From contig JBITNC010000002.1 in the NCBI GenBank assembly GCA_050084985.1, positions 22,320,001 to 22,384,000 on the forward strand: 64,000 bases of DNA, given 5' to 3'. Numbering within the stretch: the stretch's first letter is position 1; every line of letters begins with the position of its first letter. A program made the translations under genes and the position numbers. The notes beneath the pieces are model-generated. The model was not told the DNA's origin. It ran no database searches and saw only the letters and a program-made list of their open reading frames with translations. Below, piece by piece: positions 48,699 through 60,436 of this stretch. The stretch comes from Nageia nagi (lineage: Eukaryota > Pinophyta).

Positions 48699-50285
48699 TT
48701 GTAATACTTTTGTGGCTATAGTTGGTCCATTATCGCCAAAGAATCTGTAATGAAAATCATGCAATATTCTATGGGATTCATCTTGAGTCACACATCTTAG
48801 TAGGGTTTGATCAAAATTTTTTTTGTACAAATGGTCATCTATCATGATAAACTTGAGGGCATGCAACTTGAATCTCCTTCTTTGAAATCTATCCAGAGCT
48901 TTAAGGCACCTTCCAGTTTGGAAATAAAACATGATTTGTTTAATCCAATCACTTTCTTGATTGAGTTGTTGTTCATCCTCCATAAGGGTGATCATATGTG
49001 AAGCTCAGCTATATTTTCATAGAGAGCCCTACCTTTGATTAGCTTAGTTGGCTTAATTTCTATATCATATTCCATTATTTTTGTAATCTAACCAGCCTTT
49101 TCTTCACCTAGATCTCCTTGTATAACATAATTTTTTACATCTAGATAGATAGTAAATATAAGGATTCTATTATGAGATACATAATCCATGAATTTTTTAA
49201 GCCACTTCATTATGGAAAATACTTATTTTTCAATAAATGAGTAGCTTTGCTAGTATTGATGTAGTGTTTGACTATGAAAGGAAATTAGATGTTCTTCATT
49301 GTTGTCATCATTTTGTGCTAGAATTGCAGTAATGCTCCTATTTTCTCCATGTGGATACATGATGAAATGTTTTGCCATATTAGGATTTTTAAATACAAGA
49401 GCTTTTGTTATTACCTTTTTTTATTTCTTTGAAGGCTACTTTTGCTTCATATGACCAAGAAAATATAGCATCTTTCTTTAGCATTGAAGTGATTGGGGAT
49501 GCAATCTCTAAAAAATTATTGATGAATTTTTTAACAAAATTGATTTGACCAAGGAAATATTGTAAGGCCTTCTTATTGGAGGGAATTGACAATGCTTCTA
49601 TAGCTTTTACTCTATCTGGATCAATTGCTAGTCCTTCTTTTGAGATAATGTGGCCAAGTAATTTTCCTTGGTTGATCATAAAAATTAATTTTTTAGATAT
49701 ATTAAAATGCCAAATTTCATGCATCTTTCAAAGACTTATCTTAGATGTTTCAAGTGATTATTTCTACTTTTGGAGAAAAGTGTGATATCATCTAGATAAA
49801 TTAATATAATCTTATCTATTAGTTCACCAAATGCATGATCCATGGCTCTTTGAAAGGTAGATCTTGCATTAGAAAGACCAAATAGCATTCTTTGAAAAGA
49901 AAATGTCCCCCATTTAGTTGTAAATACAATTTTGAATTGATCTTCATCTTTCACCCAAATCTTGTTAAATTCTAAGTAACCATTAATCATTGAAAAATAA
50001 CAAGCTCTAGCTACTGTATGTAGGATCTACTCCATACGAGGGAGAGGATAATTATCTTTTAGAGATATTTATTTAAATTTTTTAAATCAACATAGAGTCT
50101 AATTTCTCCACTTTACTTTCTAATAGGAACTAGATTTGCAATGCAAGAAGAATGCTTAATAGGATAAATAATTTTTGAATCAAGTAGCTTGATTATCGTT
50201 TGTTTCATATCTTTCTCCATTTTTGTTTTGATTGATCTTTATTTTTCCTATATGGTTTAACATTTGGTTCAAGCTCAATTGTGTA
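48699..50285 (-). pseudogene. Gypsy C RT, RNase H and start of integrase
   Basis: From right to left: the RT palm at 49736-49990 (MLFGLSNARSTFQRAMDHAF, KIILIYLDDITLFSKS), its C-terminus at 49389-49724, RNase H at about 49000-49380, and the integrase N-terminus at 48699-48800 (HRILHDFHYRFFGDN, ending at the AKVLQAS segment). Here element B interrupts, and integrase resumes at 23098. Stops and shifts are frequent. Confidence 0.8.
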
Positions 50286-50689
50286 TTAGATGACACTCTT
50301 GTCATATGTCTTAAGATCATCATAAGTATAGGCAATTACTTGAAAAAACTTATGATAAATTTGAGACATAATAGATTTTTCTATATCAAAACACTCTAAA
50401 CTAAATTTTATATACTTCCTGGGTTCTACTTCCAGCTCAACATTATTCTCCTTCAGGATGGCCAAAGACTTAGCCTTTTGAACATCTTCTAAATCAAATA
50501 ATCTTTCAAAAGAGAGCAATACTTTTGGCATAACATTGTTTTTGAGTTGAATAACTTCTAATTATTGGAAATAATTAAGCATTTTCTAAATACCAAAAGT
50601 GTGAGCCATTGCTTCATCGATGATGAAGTTCATAATATGCTCATCAGATTCAAATACTTGCCAAAAGTTTGCAGCATCAGGTACTGAAG
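50286..50689 (-). pseudogene. Gypsy C pre-RT linker
   Basis: 50286-50531 encodes a linker (LSFERLFDLEDVQKAKSLAI, ending IAYTYDDLKTYDK) between the extra RNase H and RT. B has the same at about 39500-39730. No catalytic motif is seen in it. Confidence 0.6.
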
Positions 50690-51170
50690 GTCTATATTGA
50701 AATTTAACTCCAAGAGCTCCTCTTTTATAATGAGCAGGATTATAATGTGCCTCACTTCTAGTAAGTGCATCAGCTATTTAGTTGTACTTTCTAAGAATAG
50801 GTATAAAATTGATATCCAAGAATAATTCTAATAAATCTCATACTCTATTCTTATAGTTCTTTAGATAATGATGTTTTCCATTAATCTAATTTTTAACTTG
50901 CTTAATGATCAAGTCTGAATCACCATGGATAATCAAGCACCTGATTCTAATACTGATTACTTTAGATAACCTTAAACAAAGGGCTTCATACTCAACAACA
51001 TTATTTGTACAAGTCCATATGAATTGAAAGGAGAATATTTTAGTATTTCCCTTTGGAGATTTGAACACCACTCTAGCTCCACATCCATGTTTACATTAGG
51101 ATCCATCAAAATACATTATCCATATCTCATGTTCTTTATCAGCAGTGACTGAGATTGGCTGATTTTTTTC
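50690..51170 (-). pseudogene. Gypsy C additional RNase H domain upstream of RT
   Basis: This is the counterpart of 38880-39330 and better preserved. It has IMYFDGS with the first Asp, CTNNVVEYEALCLRLSK with the Glu, IHGDSDLIIKQVKN with the second Asp, and IADALTRSEAHYN with the last Asp. All four acidic positions of RNase H are thus visible. Stops occur at about 50885 and 51098. Its place between protease and RT is the same as in B, so the arrangement predates both insertions. Confidence 0.75.
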
Positions 51171-51377
51171 ATATAAATAATAATTTCCCATACTAGAATC
51201 TATGACCTGATAATTTAGATCATTTACTTAAAGAACTTCAGTTGTTAGTAGTGATTTCCTTAGTGTGTCTCTTTCAAATACTTTCATTATTTATAGATCA
51301 TTTATACAATTTTATTTAGTGATCCTTTTGAGATGGATGGTTTTGGTGCCTTCATTCAGAATTTTTACCTATTTATA

Positions 51378-51827
51378 TTAGAAAGAAAGTAGAAGGTGAT
51401 TATAGTATAAAGCTAGGTATCCTTTCAATTTAGCGATAAATTCTTTGGAAATGCATATTCCAAATAAATATGGAAGATCAACTACAATAATATCTTGGAA
51501 AACATGAATATCAAGGAAAGCATTCAAAGTTATTTGAATTCTTTTGATATTACCAACTACATCTATTGAGAAAGAATCTAATTGTATGACACCATCAATA
51601 CATCTTGTAATATATAGCTTCATTTCATTTGCAACAGCTTTAGGGATCACAGGTATTTCAACTCTGGTATCAATCATATAGTTGTTCACTACCCAACCTT
51701 CTATTCTTAGAGATAAATAGAAAGGTGGGGGTCTTATTATACCTATTAGAGCTGGAGGGACATCTTTAGATGTTGCATAGATAGGATTCACTTCATTTAC
51801 ACTATTTTTACTATTTCTTAGCTTCAA
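51378..51827 (-). pseudogene. Gypsy C protease
   Basis: An open frame of 149 codons holds LRIEGWVVNNYMIDTRVEI, the aspartic protease core with DTR instead of DTG, and continues FLDIHVFQDIIVVDLPYLFG, which is the better-preserved version of the B sequence. Confidence 0.72.
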
Positions 51828-51899
51828 AGCTTCTTAAAAAAGATCTATTTGACCTGGTATCTTTAATGCATCAAACATGGTCATCCTAGAAGGAGTTTT

Positions 51900-53430
51900 C
51901 TTTATTTCTTTTACAATATTATATAGAGCATATGGGATGACCTTACTTGGTTATGCTTATTGATGTGTTTTGAATGTTGAGTAACCTTTTCTTTATGATA
52001 ATTAGTAATAAAAGGATATCTCAATGTACTAGGTGTCTCCTTCTCTGGGACTTGTTTTCTAGTTGCAGTGGGGTTTGTTTCAACTAGGGTATTAGTACCC
52101 ATATTTGATGGAATAGTACCTAGATTTAATGGAACTTAATGTTGTTGGTTATAAGGTTGAGCTAAGAGAGCCTTAGCTTTCTTAGGTATAGGTTGTACTT
52201 AATTGGATGCTTGATATTGTTGAGTGGCTTGGGGTTGTTGTGGAACTATTGAAGAAGTTGCTCTAGTTTGAATATAATTTGCTTATTCTTCAGCATATCT
52301 TGAAAGCCAAAAGTTCACCATTATGAGATCAGTAGTAGAATTTAATGTAGGTTTCACCATTTAGTTAGAATGTAAGCCCAAGTACTAATGTTGATACATC
52401 CCACATGAATCTAGAAAATGAAGAGCTAAACATGGTAGACACCATTCCATAATGCCCAAAGCAACACTATCTACAGAACTAGTCATAACAACATTTTCAA
52501 TTATTTTAGAAGGATTTATCTATTCTTTTTGGTTAACCTTGGGTTGGAATCTTGGTTGATTTCGATTATTATATCTTCTATAATTAAAACCATGGTAATG
52601 CTACTAACTAGTTTTGGACAAAAGGTTTGGGAGGAGGTGTTAAGGCTAGAACTCTAGGGTGACCTATTTATGGAGCCTATTTAGGAGGTGAATTCAAAAA
52701 TAAAGGCATGATTATTCTATGTTGCATTTTACCAGAGGACACCAGGGTATGTTCTATGATTTTTTCTATTTGATAAACATGTGGGAATGTATCTCTTGAC
52801 ATTACAATGAGCATATTAAGGTCAGAAAGGAAGTACTTCTTATAATACACTAGAGCTTGTGCATTTGTTGGTCTAATCCTTACTGGTATGGATTCCCATG
52901 TTCTTTCAAATCTAATATTGAAATCATCAATGGATTCATGAGGGTATCTTTTGATACATGCTATAAGGTTAAGGAACATGCTATTATCACCATATATAGC
53001 AAATCTTTTAATTAAATTATAACATAACTCTCCCCATGTATTTATAAATTATGGGTAAGAGTTTTGAACCACTCAGTTGCTTTGCCTTCAAAAGAGTGTT
53101 ATAGTAATCTAGTCATCATGATTTTATTAATAATATCAAAGCTTGAAGCCAACAAAGATACATCTTGATAATGTTCATATGGTTTCTTTTCAAAGCCATC
53201 ATACTTGGGTAAGACTTTGAAAGTTACTTGAGGTATAGGAGATGAATTAGCAACAACAACCAAAGGATGACTATTATTCCAGGTAAGAAAATCTACTAGT
53301 TGAGCCATACTTGAAGAATGGGTAGGAGATGAAGGATTTTCAAGGAGTGAGTCAAATACAATTGATAATGGGATTGCCCTTATGGGGAACAAAGGAGATA
53401 CAACTTGAGAAAACTTTCATCTAGTCCTCC
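51900..53430 (-). pseudogene. Gypsy C gag
   Basis: 53099-53392 holds the N-terminal part (FKVLPKYDGFEKKPYEHYQD), and 52677-52979 the capsid part (YPHESIDDFNIRFERTWESI, RPTNAQALVYYKK). 51911-52102 corresponds to the gag-protease spacer of B. Frames are broken between these parts. Confidence 0.73.
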
Positions 53431-53691
53431 TGTGAGGAACTAATAGCTCTTGAAATCTAAGCTAAGGGAATTTCTAGCACTACTTCTAGTTAGTCTACAT
53501 TTTGGAGGTGTCAAGGTCCAAAACATTGATTGGTTGATAGCAGAGTCACTAATAAGGTTAAAAGAACCTTATAATCTTGAAGGATTTAATTGATAGCCAA
53601 CCAAACAAGGTTATTAGGCCTAACTACACCCGCTAAATATGGAATTTAGCTCATTTGTCCCATCAAACATGCCAAAAAATGAATTGGCTAC
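53431..53691 (-). other. Leader of gypsy C
   Basis: This noncoding stretch matches 36242-36640 of B in inverse orientation. A roughly 45-bp phrase next to the LTR (53639-53690, beginning atatggaatttagctcat) recurs inside the LTR at about 55127-55175 and 18508-18556. Confidence 0.6.
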
Positions 53692-55638
53692 TATTGATTG
53701 GTATAGCATAACCTCAAAGGGTTTGGTCTGGTCATGTTCTCTACTACCTTCAATAGTAGGTTCCTTGAAAGAGAAAAAGGTGATGGGGATGCCCTCATGT
53801 TGGTTTTCTACTCAATCTTCAGTTTATAGGTCGATTCCTATCTATATTTAAGGTTAAAAGTAATTGGAAAGAAATGAAAGGATAAAGAGTTACAAGAAAG
53901 GGACAAGTAAATAAAATGAGAGCTAAATAAGAAAAATACAACCTAAGCATTGCAGCACAGGTAGCAATCTATGGCCAAGATTAATAATAGCAAGCTATCT
54001 CACACTTGGGGTCTCGCAATCACAATACATAGCCATAATTTGAAGAAAATATTTCACATATAACATCCACAAAAGTAATAAATAACCACTTTGAGGTAAG
54101 AGGGAAAAGCAATATCTATTTGTATTATCATATGTGAATATATCTTACAGATTTGGCAAATTTGCTAGAATATCCAACCCTTTTAATCTCTAAAAGTTAG
54201 CTATTTACACATCATTCTCGCTTCTTGGGTGGTTGTGTTTCATTGATATTCATAATTGCTCACATTGAATGAAGAAATTAAAATAGCACTATTTATAATA
54301 AATACTGCAAATATGTTAGATTAAACAGTGAATAATTACCAACAACATGACCATTTGGGAATTTACAATTTCTGAACAGTCATGTCCATAGAGCCGTAAT
54401 CCTTCTAACATGTTGTTGACTATTCCTTCTTCAACCTTGTAATTGATTGAAGATAGAACTATAGCATTTTGAATAATTATTTATCTACAAATTTATGGGT
54501 ACAATTTGGTACTATGCTTTGTTGGTTGCTATCTACTTCTTTGTAACCTTTATGATCTCTACAAATTGATGGGTATGATTTGGCACTATGCTCTATTAGC
54601 TGCTATCTACTTTTCTGTAACCTTTATGATCTTTACTGTAGTTATCAATAATTAGAGTAATGGTGTTTGGTAAACATTATGTCAACTTGGTTCGAGAAGA
54701 AACTACCACTATTATGTGGAAATGAGTTTGTGTTGACACATTAATAGGGCCCTGGGGATCAAACATTTAAGATAAAGTGGACCCAAGTGTTCCTTCTTAT
54801 GCATTACTCTTACCTTAGCTTGGTGGGTTCTATTTTCTTCATCTGAGCTTTGTTGATGATCTAGCTCTTTTGGGACCCATTGATTTCAGTAAAAACTATG
54901 AAATCATCACTTAGAATTGGTAGGCTCTATTTGATATCTTTATAAATATTCACTCGCCATTGCTTATTCTAGGACCTACTAATTTTAGTCAAAAATTATG
55001 ACATCATCACTCAAAATTGGTGGGCTCTATTTGATGTCTTCATAAATCTTCATCCACCATTGCTTGTTTCAGGACCTCCTAATTTTAGTCAAAACCTATG
55101 ATGTCATCACTTAGAATCAATAGGCTTTGTATGGAATTTAGCTCATTTTTCCCACCAAGTGTGTCAAAAATGGAACTTTTTGTTGTTATATGTCTTGGAT
55201 ATGAATTTATACAACTCCTAAACACTTGCATTTACAATTCTTGAACACTCTAAGGGAAAGAAAATAACTCCTGGACACTCTTATTTATAATTCCTAGGTA
55301 CTCTAAGGGAAATAAAATAAGTCCCAGACACTTGTATTTACAATTCTTAAGTACTTTAAGAGAAATAAAATAACTCTTGGACACTCTTATTTATAATTCC
55401 CAAGCACTCTAAAGGAAATAAAATAACTCTTGAACACTCTTATTTACATTTATCGAGCACTCTAAGAAAAAGAAAATAAGTCTTGGACACTTTTATTTAC
55501 AATTCTCGGGCACTCTAAGAGAAAGAAAATAAGTCCTGAACACTCTTAAGATAAATAAATTAGAATAGAATGAATTTATAAGAATAAAAAAATAATTTTG
55601 TATTACCCTGATTCAGAGTGTAATTCTAAAAGAATACA
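53692..55638 (-). repeat. 5' LTR of gypsy C
   Basis: This 1947-bp LTR reads TGTATTC at its minus-strand start (right edge) and ATCAATA at its end (left edge). 54871-55130 holds about two and a half units of a 100-bp repeat homologous to the five-unit array of B. 55190-55560 holds about six units of a 57-bp repeat ending in agagaaagaaaataa. Confidence 0.88.
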
Positions 55639-55643
55639 AACCC

Positions 55644-55845
55644 TACATGAAAAATCATAGAGGTTACCAAGTCATTCTTTGTGTTGCAAGCCTTAAGTAC
55701 CTTCTCATCAGAATATAGGTTCTAACTAACTATTTTCCATAGTTTCTTTGCCTATAATTCAACTTTCATTTGAGGTTTCTCATAGTTGGAACTCTTGAGA
55801 AAGTGCTTGGTTAAGAAGGTGTCTCCTATTTGCTATACAAGAAGG
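55644..55845 (-). pseudogene. Copia E gag, N-terminal part
   Basis: The minus-strand frame holds SSNYEKPQMKVEL, a Trp-containing stretch and NTKNDLVTSMIFHV, matching the F gag N-terminus (GSNYGIWEPRMKAKL, NTKNDLATSMIIHAI). It stops at the edge of gypsy C and continues at 17989. Its register matches the far piece. Confidence 0.75.
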
Positions 55846-56357
55846 TGAAAGTGTTAACCAATGTAGGCATGTGAAATTTGTGAACTAAATAAATCAACTA
55901 TACATGTTAAGTTTAATCATTCATAAATGTTTAGTTTTGTTCAATTTGATCAAGCATACATATTGAATTAATACATGATAAAATTTGATCAAAAAAGGTA
56001 TGCTTAACTTGTGTAACAAAATTCACATGTACAAAAGAATAATACATGCCATACATCCAACATTTTGTCATAACCAAGTACCATATTTGCAAAGAGGGAT
56101 AAATTTGAGGCTTGTTTACTTGTCTAAAATTAGATCATCTGGATGCCTAAGTCCTACCAATCCTCAACCAGTTTGACTTGGTCAATAATATACTCACACA
56201 AGGAGTATTAACTATTTTTCAAGGTTGTGATGTATGTTGGATTAACCAAATTATTATCTTGATTAAGTTTCAAGTTATCCTTCTAGGTTATTAAGATGAT
56301 CCCTGAATGGACTTGCAAACATGTGGTATCTACACACATGCATGTCCACCCATATGG
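55846..56357 (-). other. Copia E leader (inner part)
   Basis: This noncoding stretch matches 10895-11335 of copia F. It ends with TATGG (56353-56357), which recurs at 59598-59602 on the far side of copia G. Confidence 0.65.
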
Positions 56358-56817
56358 TGATGAAATTAACCCTTTCTAAATTAATCTCTAGTTTACATAG
56401 ATCTCAAGAAGGCACTTACAACATCAACATAATAGCACAATAACACAAGCCAATCTCATAAATAACACAAGATATAAAATAGTTCTTCCCTCCTTGGGAG
56501 TACATCCACTAACTATGATCTTCTTATTCTCAAGGATCTCTCTTATATAATATCTTCTCTCTCTTCAAATCCTAAACCTAGAGAAAAGCTTGCTTTACAA
56601 TTATATCATAATAATAAGAGGAGGGATACCTCTCTATTTATAAGAAGAAACTTACATTTTAACCTCTTTTTAACCCAAGGATAAGGTTAAAGGTAGTTCT
56701 ATATTTATTCTCTATTTCTATATTTATTCCCTTAATATTTTAAGGTATCTAAAGATACTTTAAGTATTAAGTGAATTTACATTAAAGAAAAATATTACAT
56801 TACATACAAATTCTACA
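56358..56817 (-). repeat. 3' LTR of copia G
   Basis: This LTR of about 460 bp is close in sequence to the LTRs of F. It begins TGATGAAATTAACCC on the plus strand and ends ATTCTACA. The polypurine tract AAGGGGAAG (minus strand, 56818-56826) adjoins it. Confidence 0.8.
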
Positions 56818-57829
56818 CTTCCCCTTAATGTAATATTGGGATAGAATGTAGAGAAAGTAAGAGAGAGTTCTCCTCCATAGAGATACAAGTGAAGATGATA
56901 ACATTTACATCTTTGAGAAATAAGCAAGATCTTAGTTTGAGACTGACTACAATACCATTTGATAAAATGGTTTACAATACAATCATTAACCATAATTGGT
57001 TTCACTGTAAAGTGTATTCAATCAACATTGAGTTGACGTGTGAGCCTTCATGAGCCTGCCCACTCGAAGTAAGTAACCTACATTATCAAGATGAAACTTA
57101 CAAGCTACAAGAAGCTCATAAATAAGATTAGTTATATGCATCATATAAACATTCATATCAATCACAAGATAAATGAATTAAGTAATGACATCCATAAACT
57201 TATCAATGATGCACTATAAGTCATCACAAAGATGCTAAGCCAATACTTATAATCATCTGTTATATATTAGAAACATGTGTTGATCAATAAGAAAAATAGA
57301 ATATGCATATATCAACCACTCACATATAGATAAACAAATAGTGCCAACAAACACATACTGATTCCTCATATAGTGATAACAAAAAATAAAATGTACCATG
57401 AGTTCCTCGCATAAAGCAAACTAACCATGAAGGTGTACATTTAGATCAATACTATACAACAAAAATAGCCTCTTAGGGATGAATTTATCATCACATACAT
57501 GAATTCAATACAAGAATTCAAACTTCACTCCCCCTTAAGGATAACTTCACTATCATAATAAACTTTCAAAGTATGCACAATAAAGTTTCTAAGTGGCTAG
57601 TGAATAAATCAAGAGAGTCAAAGTTAGATGAACAGAGCTACAATTATTGCATCAAAAACTTTCTCTTTGATAGCTTGAATTTATGATGCACTATAAATCA
57701 TCACTAAGATGTTAAGCCATTACTTAGAGTCACCAAAAAAGTAATGTATAAGCAAAGTATATAAATAAAGTACCCAACAACTTTATTAAGAAGGAAGAAG
57801 TTGCAATGGATTCACCAAGAATTTAACCT
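56818..57829 (-). other. Copia G 3' noncoding region
   Basis: This 1-kb noncoding stretch is homologous to 7235-8263 of F. It includes the site (aaagatgctaagccaatact, 57228-57247) that corresponds to the point in E where F inserted. Confidence 0.65.
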
Positions 57830-59597
57830 TTACTCTTTTTTGAAGGTAACTTAACCAACCCAATAAATCCCTAAGCTTATAAAATTGGGCTTCAATAAGG
57901 GCTTGGTGAACAAATTAGCAAAGTTTAAGACTGATGGACAATACTACAAATGTAGAAGACCATGCAAAACCTTCTCTAATGAAGTGGGCTTGGATTTCTA
58001 TGTTCTTTGTTCTTTGATGGAAAATTGGATTCTCTTCCAAAGCAATAGTTGGCTGATTATTTGAAAAAAATTGAGATGATGAACTTGCTCATACCTAACC
58101 TCTTTCAAAAGATGCCTAAACCAAATGCCTTCCTGGGTTACAACTTACAATGCATAATATTTAGCCTCTGTGGTGGATAAAGCAATAGTAGGTAGCTTCT
58201 TGAAAGCCCAAGAGATAGCACCTAAACTAATGCTAAACATATGAGCTTAGGTTGATTTTATATCTTCTTTATCTTCCCTATAGTTAGAATCTAAAAATCT
58301 TGAGAGAACAAATGAGGGCAACTTGTCATACTTGAGAGCAAGATACTTAATGCCCACAACATACCTCAAAAACATTTTAACTGCATTGAGGCTCTCAACA
58401 TATGATTTTTGCATAAAGCAAGCCAAAAAATTCACATCGAAGGTAATATCTTACTTGGATATAGTCAAATACAAAAGAATACTAATTAGTTTCTTATAAG
58501 TTGTAGCATCTTCCAATTGAGAGTTGAAACTAAGAGAAAAAGTGATTCCAGGAGAGACTAGGATTATAGCATGTTTGCACTCCTCCATTCCAAATTTTTG
58601 TAAGATATATGAGATATACTTGGATTGACTAAGATAAGTATAATCCTTATATTAGTATGCTTGCATACAAAGGTAGTAGTGCAATAGACTAAGCTCTTTC
58701 ATTTCAAAAGTTGCCTTAAGTTTGGATATGTAACCTTGGATGAGGAATATATTATTCTTTATAATCAATAGATCATACATAGATTAATATCAAGATCAAG
58801 TATTATCCTTGGTTAAGCACATAAAGATATATGTTAGAGAAGCATTTAGAAAACCCAATGTCTTAAAGGAATCCTAAAATCTTTTTGTACTAGGCTTGAG
58901 GTACTTGCTTAAGTCCATACAAAGGTTTCTTTAACTTGCAAACAAAAGATTCTTTACCTTTGACAACAAACCCTTCTGGTTGGTTTATGTATATTTTCAC
59001 ATATAAGTCACCATTAAGAAAAATACTCTTAACATCAAGTTGAAAAATTTTCCATCCTTAAGTTGCTGTAAGAGTAAGGATCATCCTGACAATAGGCATA
59101 TTTACCACTAGATCAAAGGTTTCCTCATAAATAAATCCATATTTTTGAGCAAAACCCTTGCTTTGTATTTCTCAATTTCTGTAATTGAATTATATTTGAC
59201 CTTGTAAATCAATTTGTTACCAACCATATTGGGTTCATTTGGATAAAGAAACAAATCCCAAGTTTGATTCTTCATTAGAGTCTCATACTCCACATTCATT
59301 TCATTCATCCAACACTCATGCTTTGAAGCTTCTTTGAAGGATGAGGGATCATTCTTACTATAAATTTTGGTAAATAGGATTTATTCATGGTCATACTTCT
59401 TATTATCCTATATGTTGGAGAGATTTGTTTCTTACATTATAAATCCACACTAACATCCATCCAGTTAGGTGCAACACATGAATCATCACCCTCATCAAGG
59501 TTCTCACAAGAAGCAAATTCTTCAAGAAGTTCATTGAAATTTACATCCCTTGACACAAATACTACTTTGGAGGAAGGTTGGTATAGCCTATAGCCTC
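57830..59597 (-). pseudogene. Copia G reverse transcriptase / RNase H remnant
   Basis: 59108-59308 is the RT N-terminus (ETLMKNQTWDLFLYPNEPNM, then EIEKYKAR). 58247-58435 is the RT to RNase H junction (MNFLACFMQKSYVESLNAVK). The end at about 57830 has NLFTKPLLKPNF. The YxDD region near 58760 is degraded. Stops and shifts are common. Confidence 0.75.
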
Positions 59598-59602
59598 TAT
59601 GG

Positions 59603-59686
59603 AGTTAAATTCAAACCAATGGAGAACTTACGGGTAATTGAGAAGCACAAACTTTTCACCACTTGGATCATTAGATTAAAAGGCTC
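59603..59686 (-). other. Copia E leader (outer part)
   Basis: This 84-bp remnant matches copia F at 11347-11430 (gttaaatccaaaccaa ... ggatcat). Homology ends at ggctc (59683-59687), where CACTACTA begins. Confidence 0.65.
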
Positions 59687-59849
59687 ACTACTATATTTTA
59701 TGGGTTTTACATCATATAATGTATTAAGATACAATACATTTTTTTTCTTTTTCTTGGTCTCTCCTTAACACCTCACGCGATGCTAAGGGTACTATCAACC
59801 CATGCATTAAGTAATGCATCAAGTATATTTTTACTTTCATCGACCAAAA

Positions 59850-60200
59850 TGTCAAGAGTTTGACTCATAAAGCATCCCAACTCTGACTCATAAAGCATCA
59901 AGAAATATGACCCATAAATTATCACCATTGTGACTCATAAAACATCAAGAGTTTGACTCATAAAATATCAAGATTTTTACACATAAAACATCAATACTTT
60001 AACTCATAAAATGTCAAGAGTTTGATCATAAAGCATCACAGCTATGATTCATAAAGTGTTAAGAAATTTGACTCATAAAGTGTCACCATTTTGACTCATA
60101 AAATGTCAATACTTTGACTCATAAAATTCAAAACTTTTAATACTTTGATTCATAAAACATTGATACTTTGACTCATAAAATGTCAAATTTTGCTTCATAA
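59850..60200. repeat. Short tandem array with a CTCATAAA core
   Basis: About 14 degenerate units of 20-25 bp share the core gactcataaa followed by a variable stretch such as gtcaagagttt. The spacing is irregular. It lies 160-510 bp inside the putative CACTA end. Confidence 0.85.
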
Positions 60201-60436
60201 TTAAAAAAAAATTAAATTATTTATTATTTCTTCTTTTGTGTAGTGTCTAATGCATTCAAATGCATTAATCATAATATATATACATTCAAATAATACATTA
60301 AAAGATACATACAAATTTAAACATACAAGCATAAAAAATATAAAACTTAAAACACATTGTGTATAAATAATATAACACACTAAATTAACAATCAAATGTG
60401 TATAATTAGGATCAATCAACAAATAATTTCCATGTT

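Larger units (their letters stand above)
17990..55638 (-). mobile_element. Ty3/gypsy element C (Tat-like), inserted in copia E gag
   Basis: C is a minus-strand gypsy element, split by element B at 23103/48694. From 5' to 3' it has the 5' LTR (53692-55638), gag, protease, an extra RNase H, RT, RNase H, the start of the integrase (48699), then beyond B the rest of integrase (22331-23098), a 3' coding region (19012-22330) and the 3' LTR (17990-19011). Without B it would be about 12.1 kb. Copia E gag continues across it. On the minus strand ATGTC follows the 3' LTR and ATGTA precedes the 5' LTR, with five extra bases (GGGTT) before the LTR start, so the target duplication is imperfect. Confidence 0.82.
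56358..59597 (-). mobile_element. 5'-truncated copia G inserted in the leader of E
   Basis: G has a 3' LTR, polypurine tract, 3' noncoding region and RNase H/RT, but lacks integrase, gag and a 5' LTR. The left edge is the LTR end, and the right edge falls in the integrase-RT linker. TATGG flanks both sides. Beyond 59602 the E leader resumes (gttaaattcaaaccaa), matching copia F at 11347 onward. Confidence 0.75.
5869..59686 (-). mobile_element. Ty1/copia element E, split by F, C and G
   Basis: E is a minus-strand copia retrotransposon that frames most of the window. Its pieces, from 3' to 5', are: 3' LTR about 5869-6354, 3' noncoding 6355-6791 plus 13983-14356, RNase H/RT 14357-15840, integrase/protease 15841-17397, gag 17398-17989 plus 55644-55845, and leader 55846-56357 plus 59603-59686. 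The gaps are filled by F, C and G. Copia F, which keeps the same parts in one piece, shows that the pieces are collinear. Gag reading continues in register across the 37.6-kb insertion of C. No 5' LTR of E is visible; the leader ends at 59686 where a different sequence begins. Confidence 0.8.

Noticed and set aside
59850-60200. Possible CRISPR-like array
   Set aside because: Units are too short, degenerate and without constant-length spacers, and the DNA is plainly plant nuclear.
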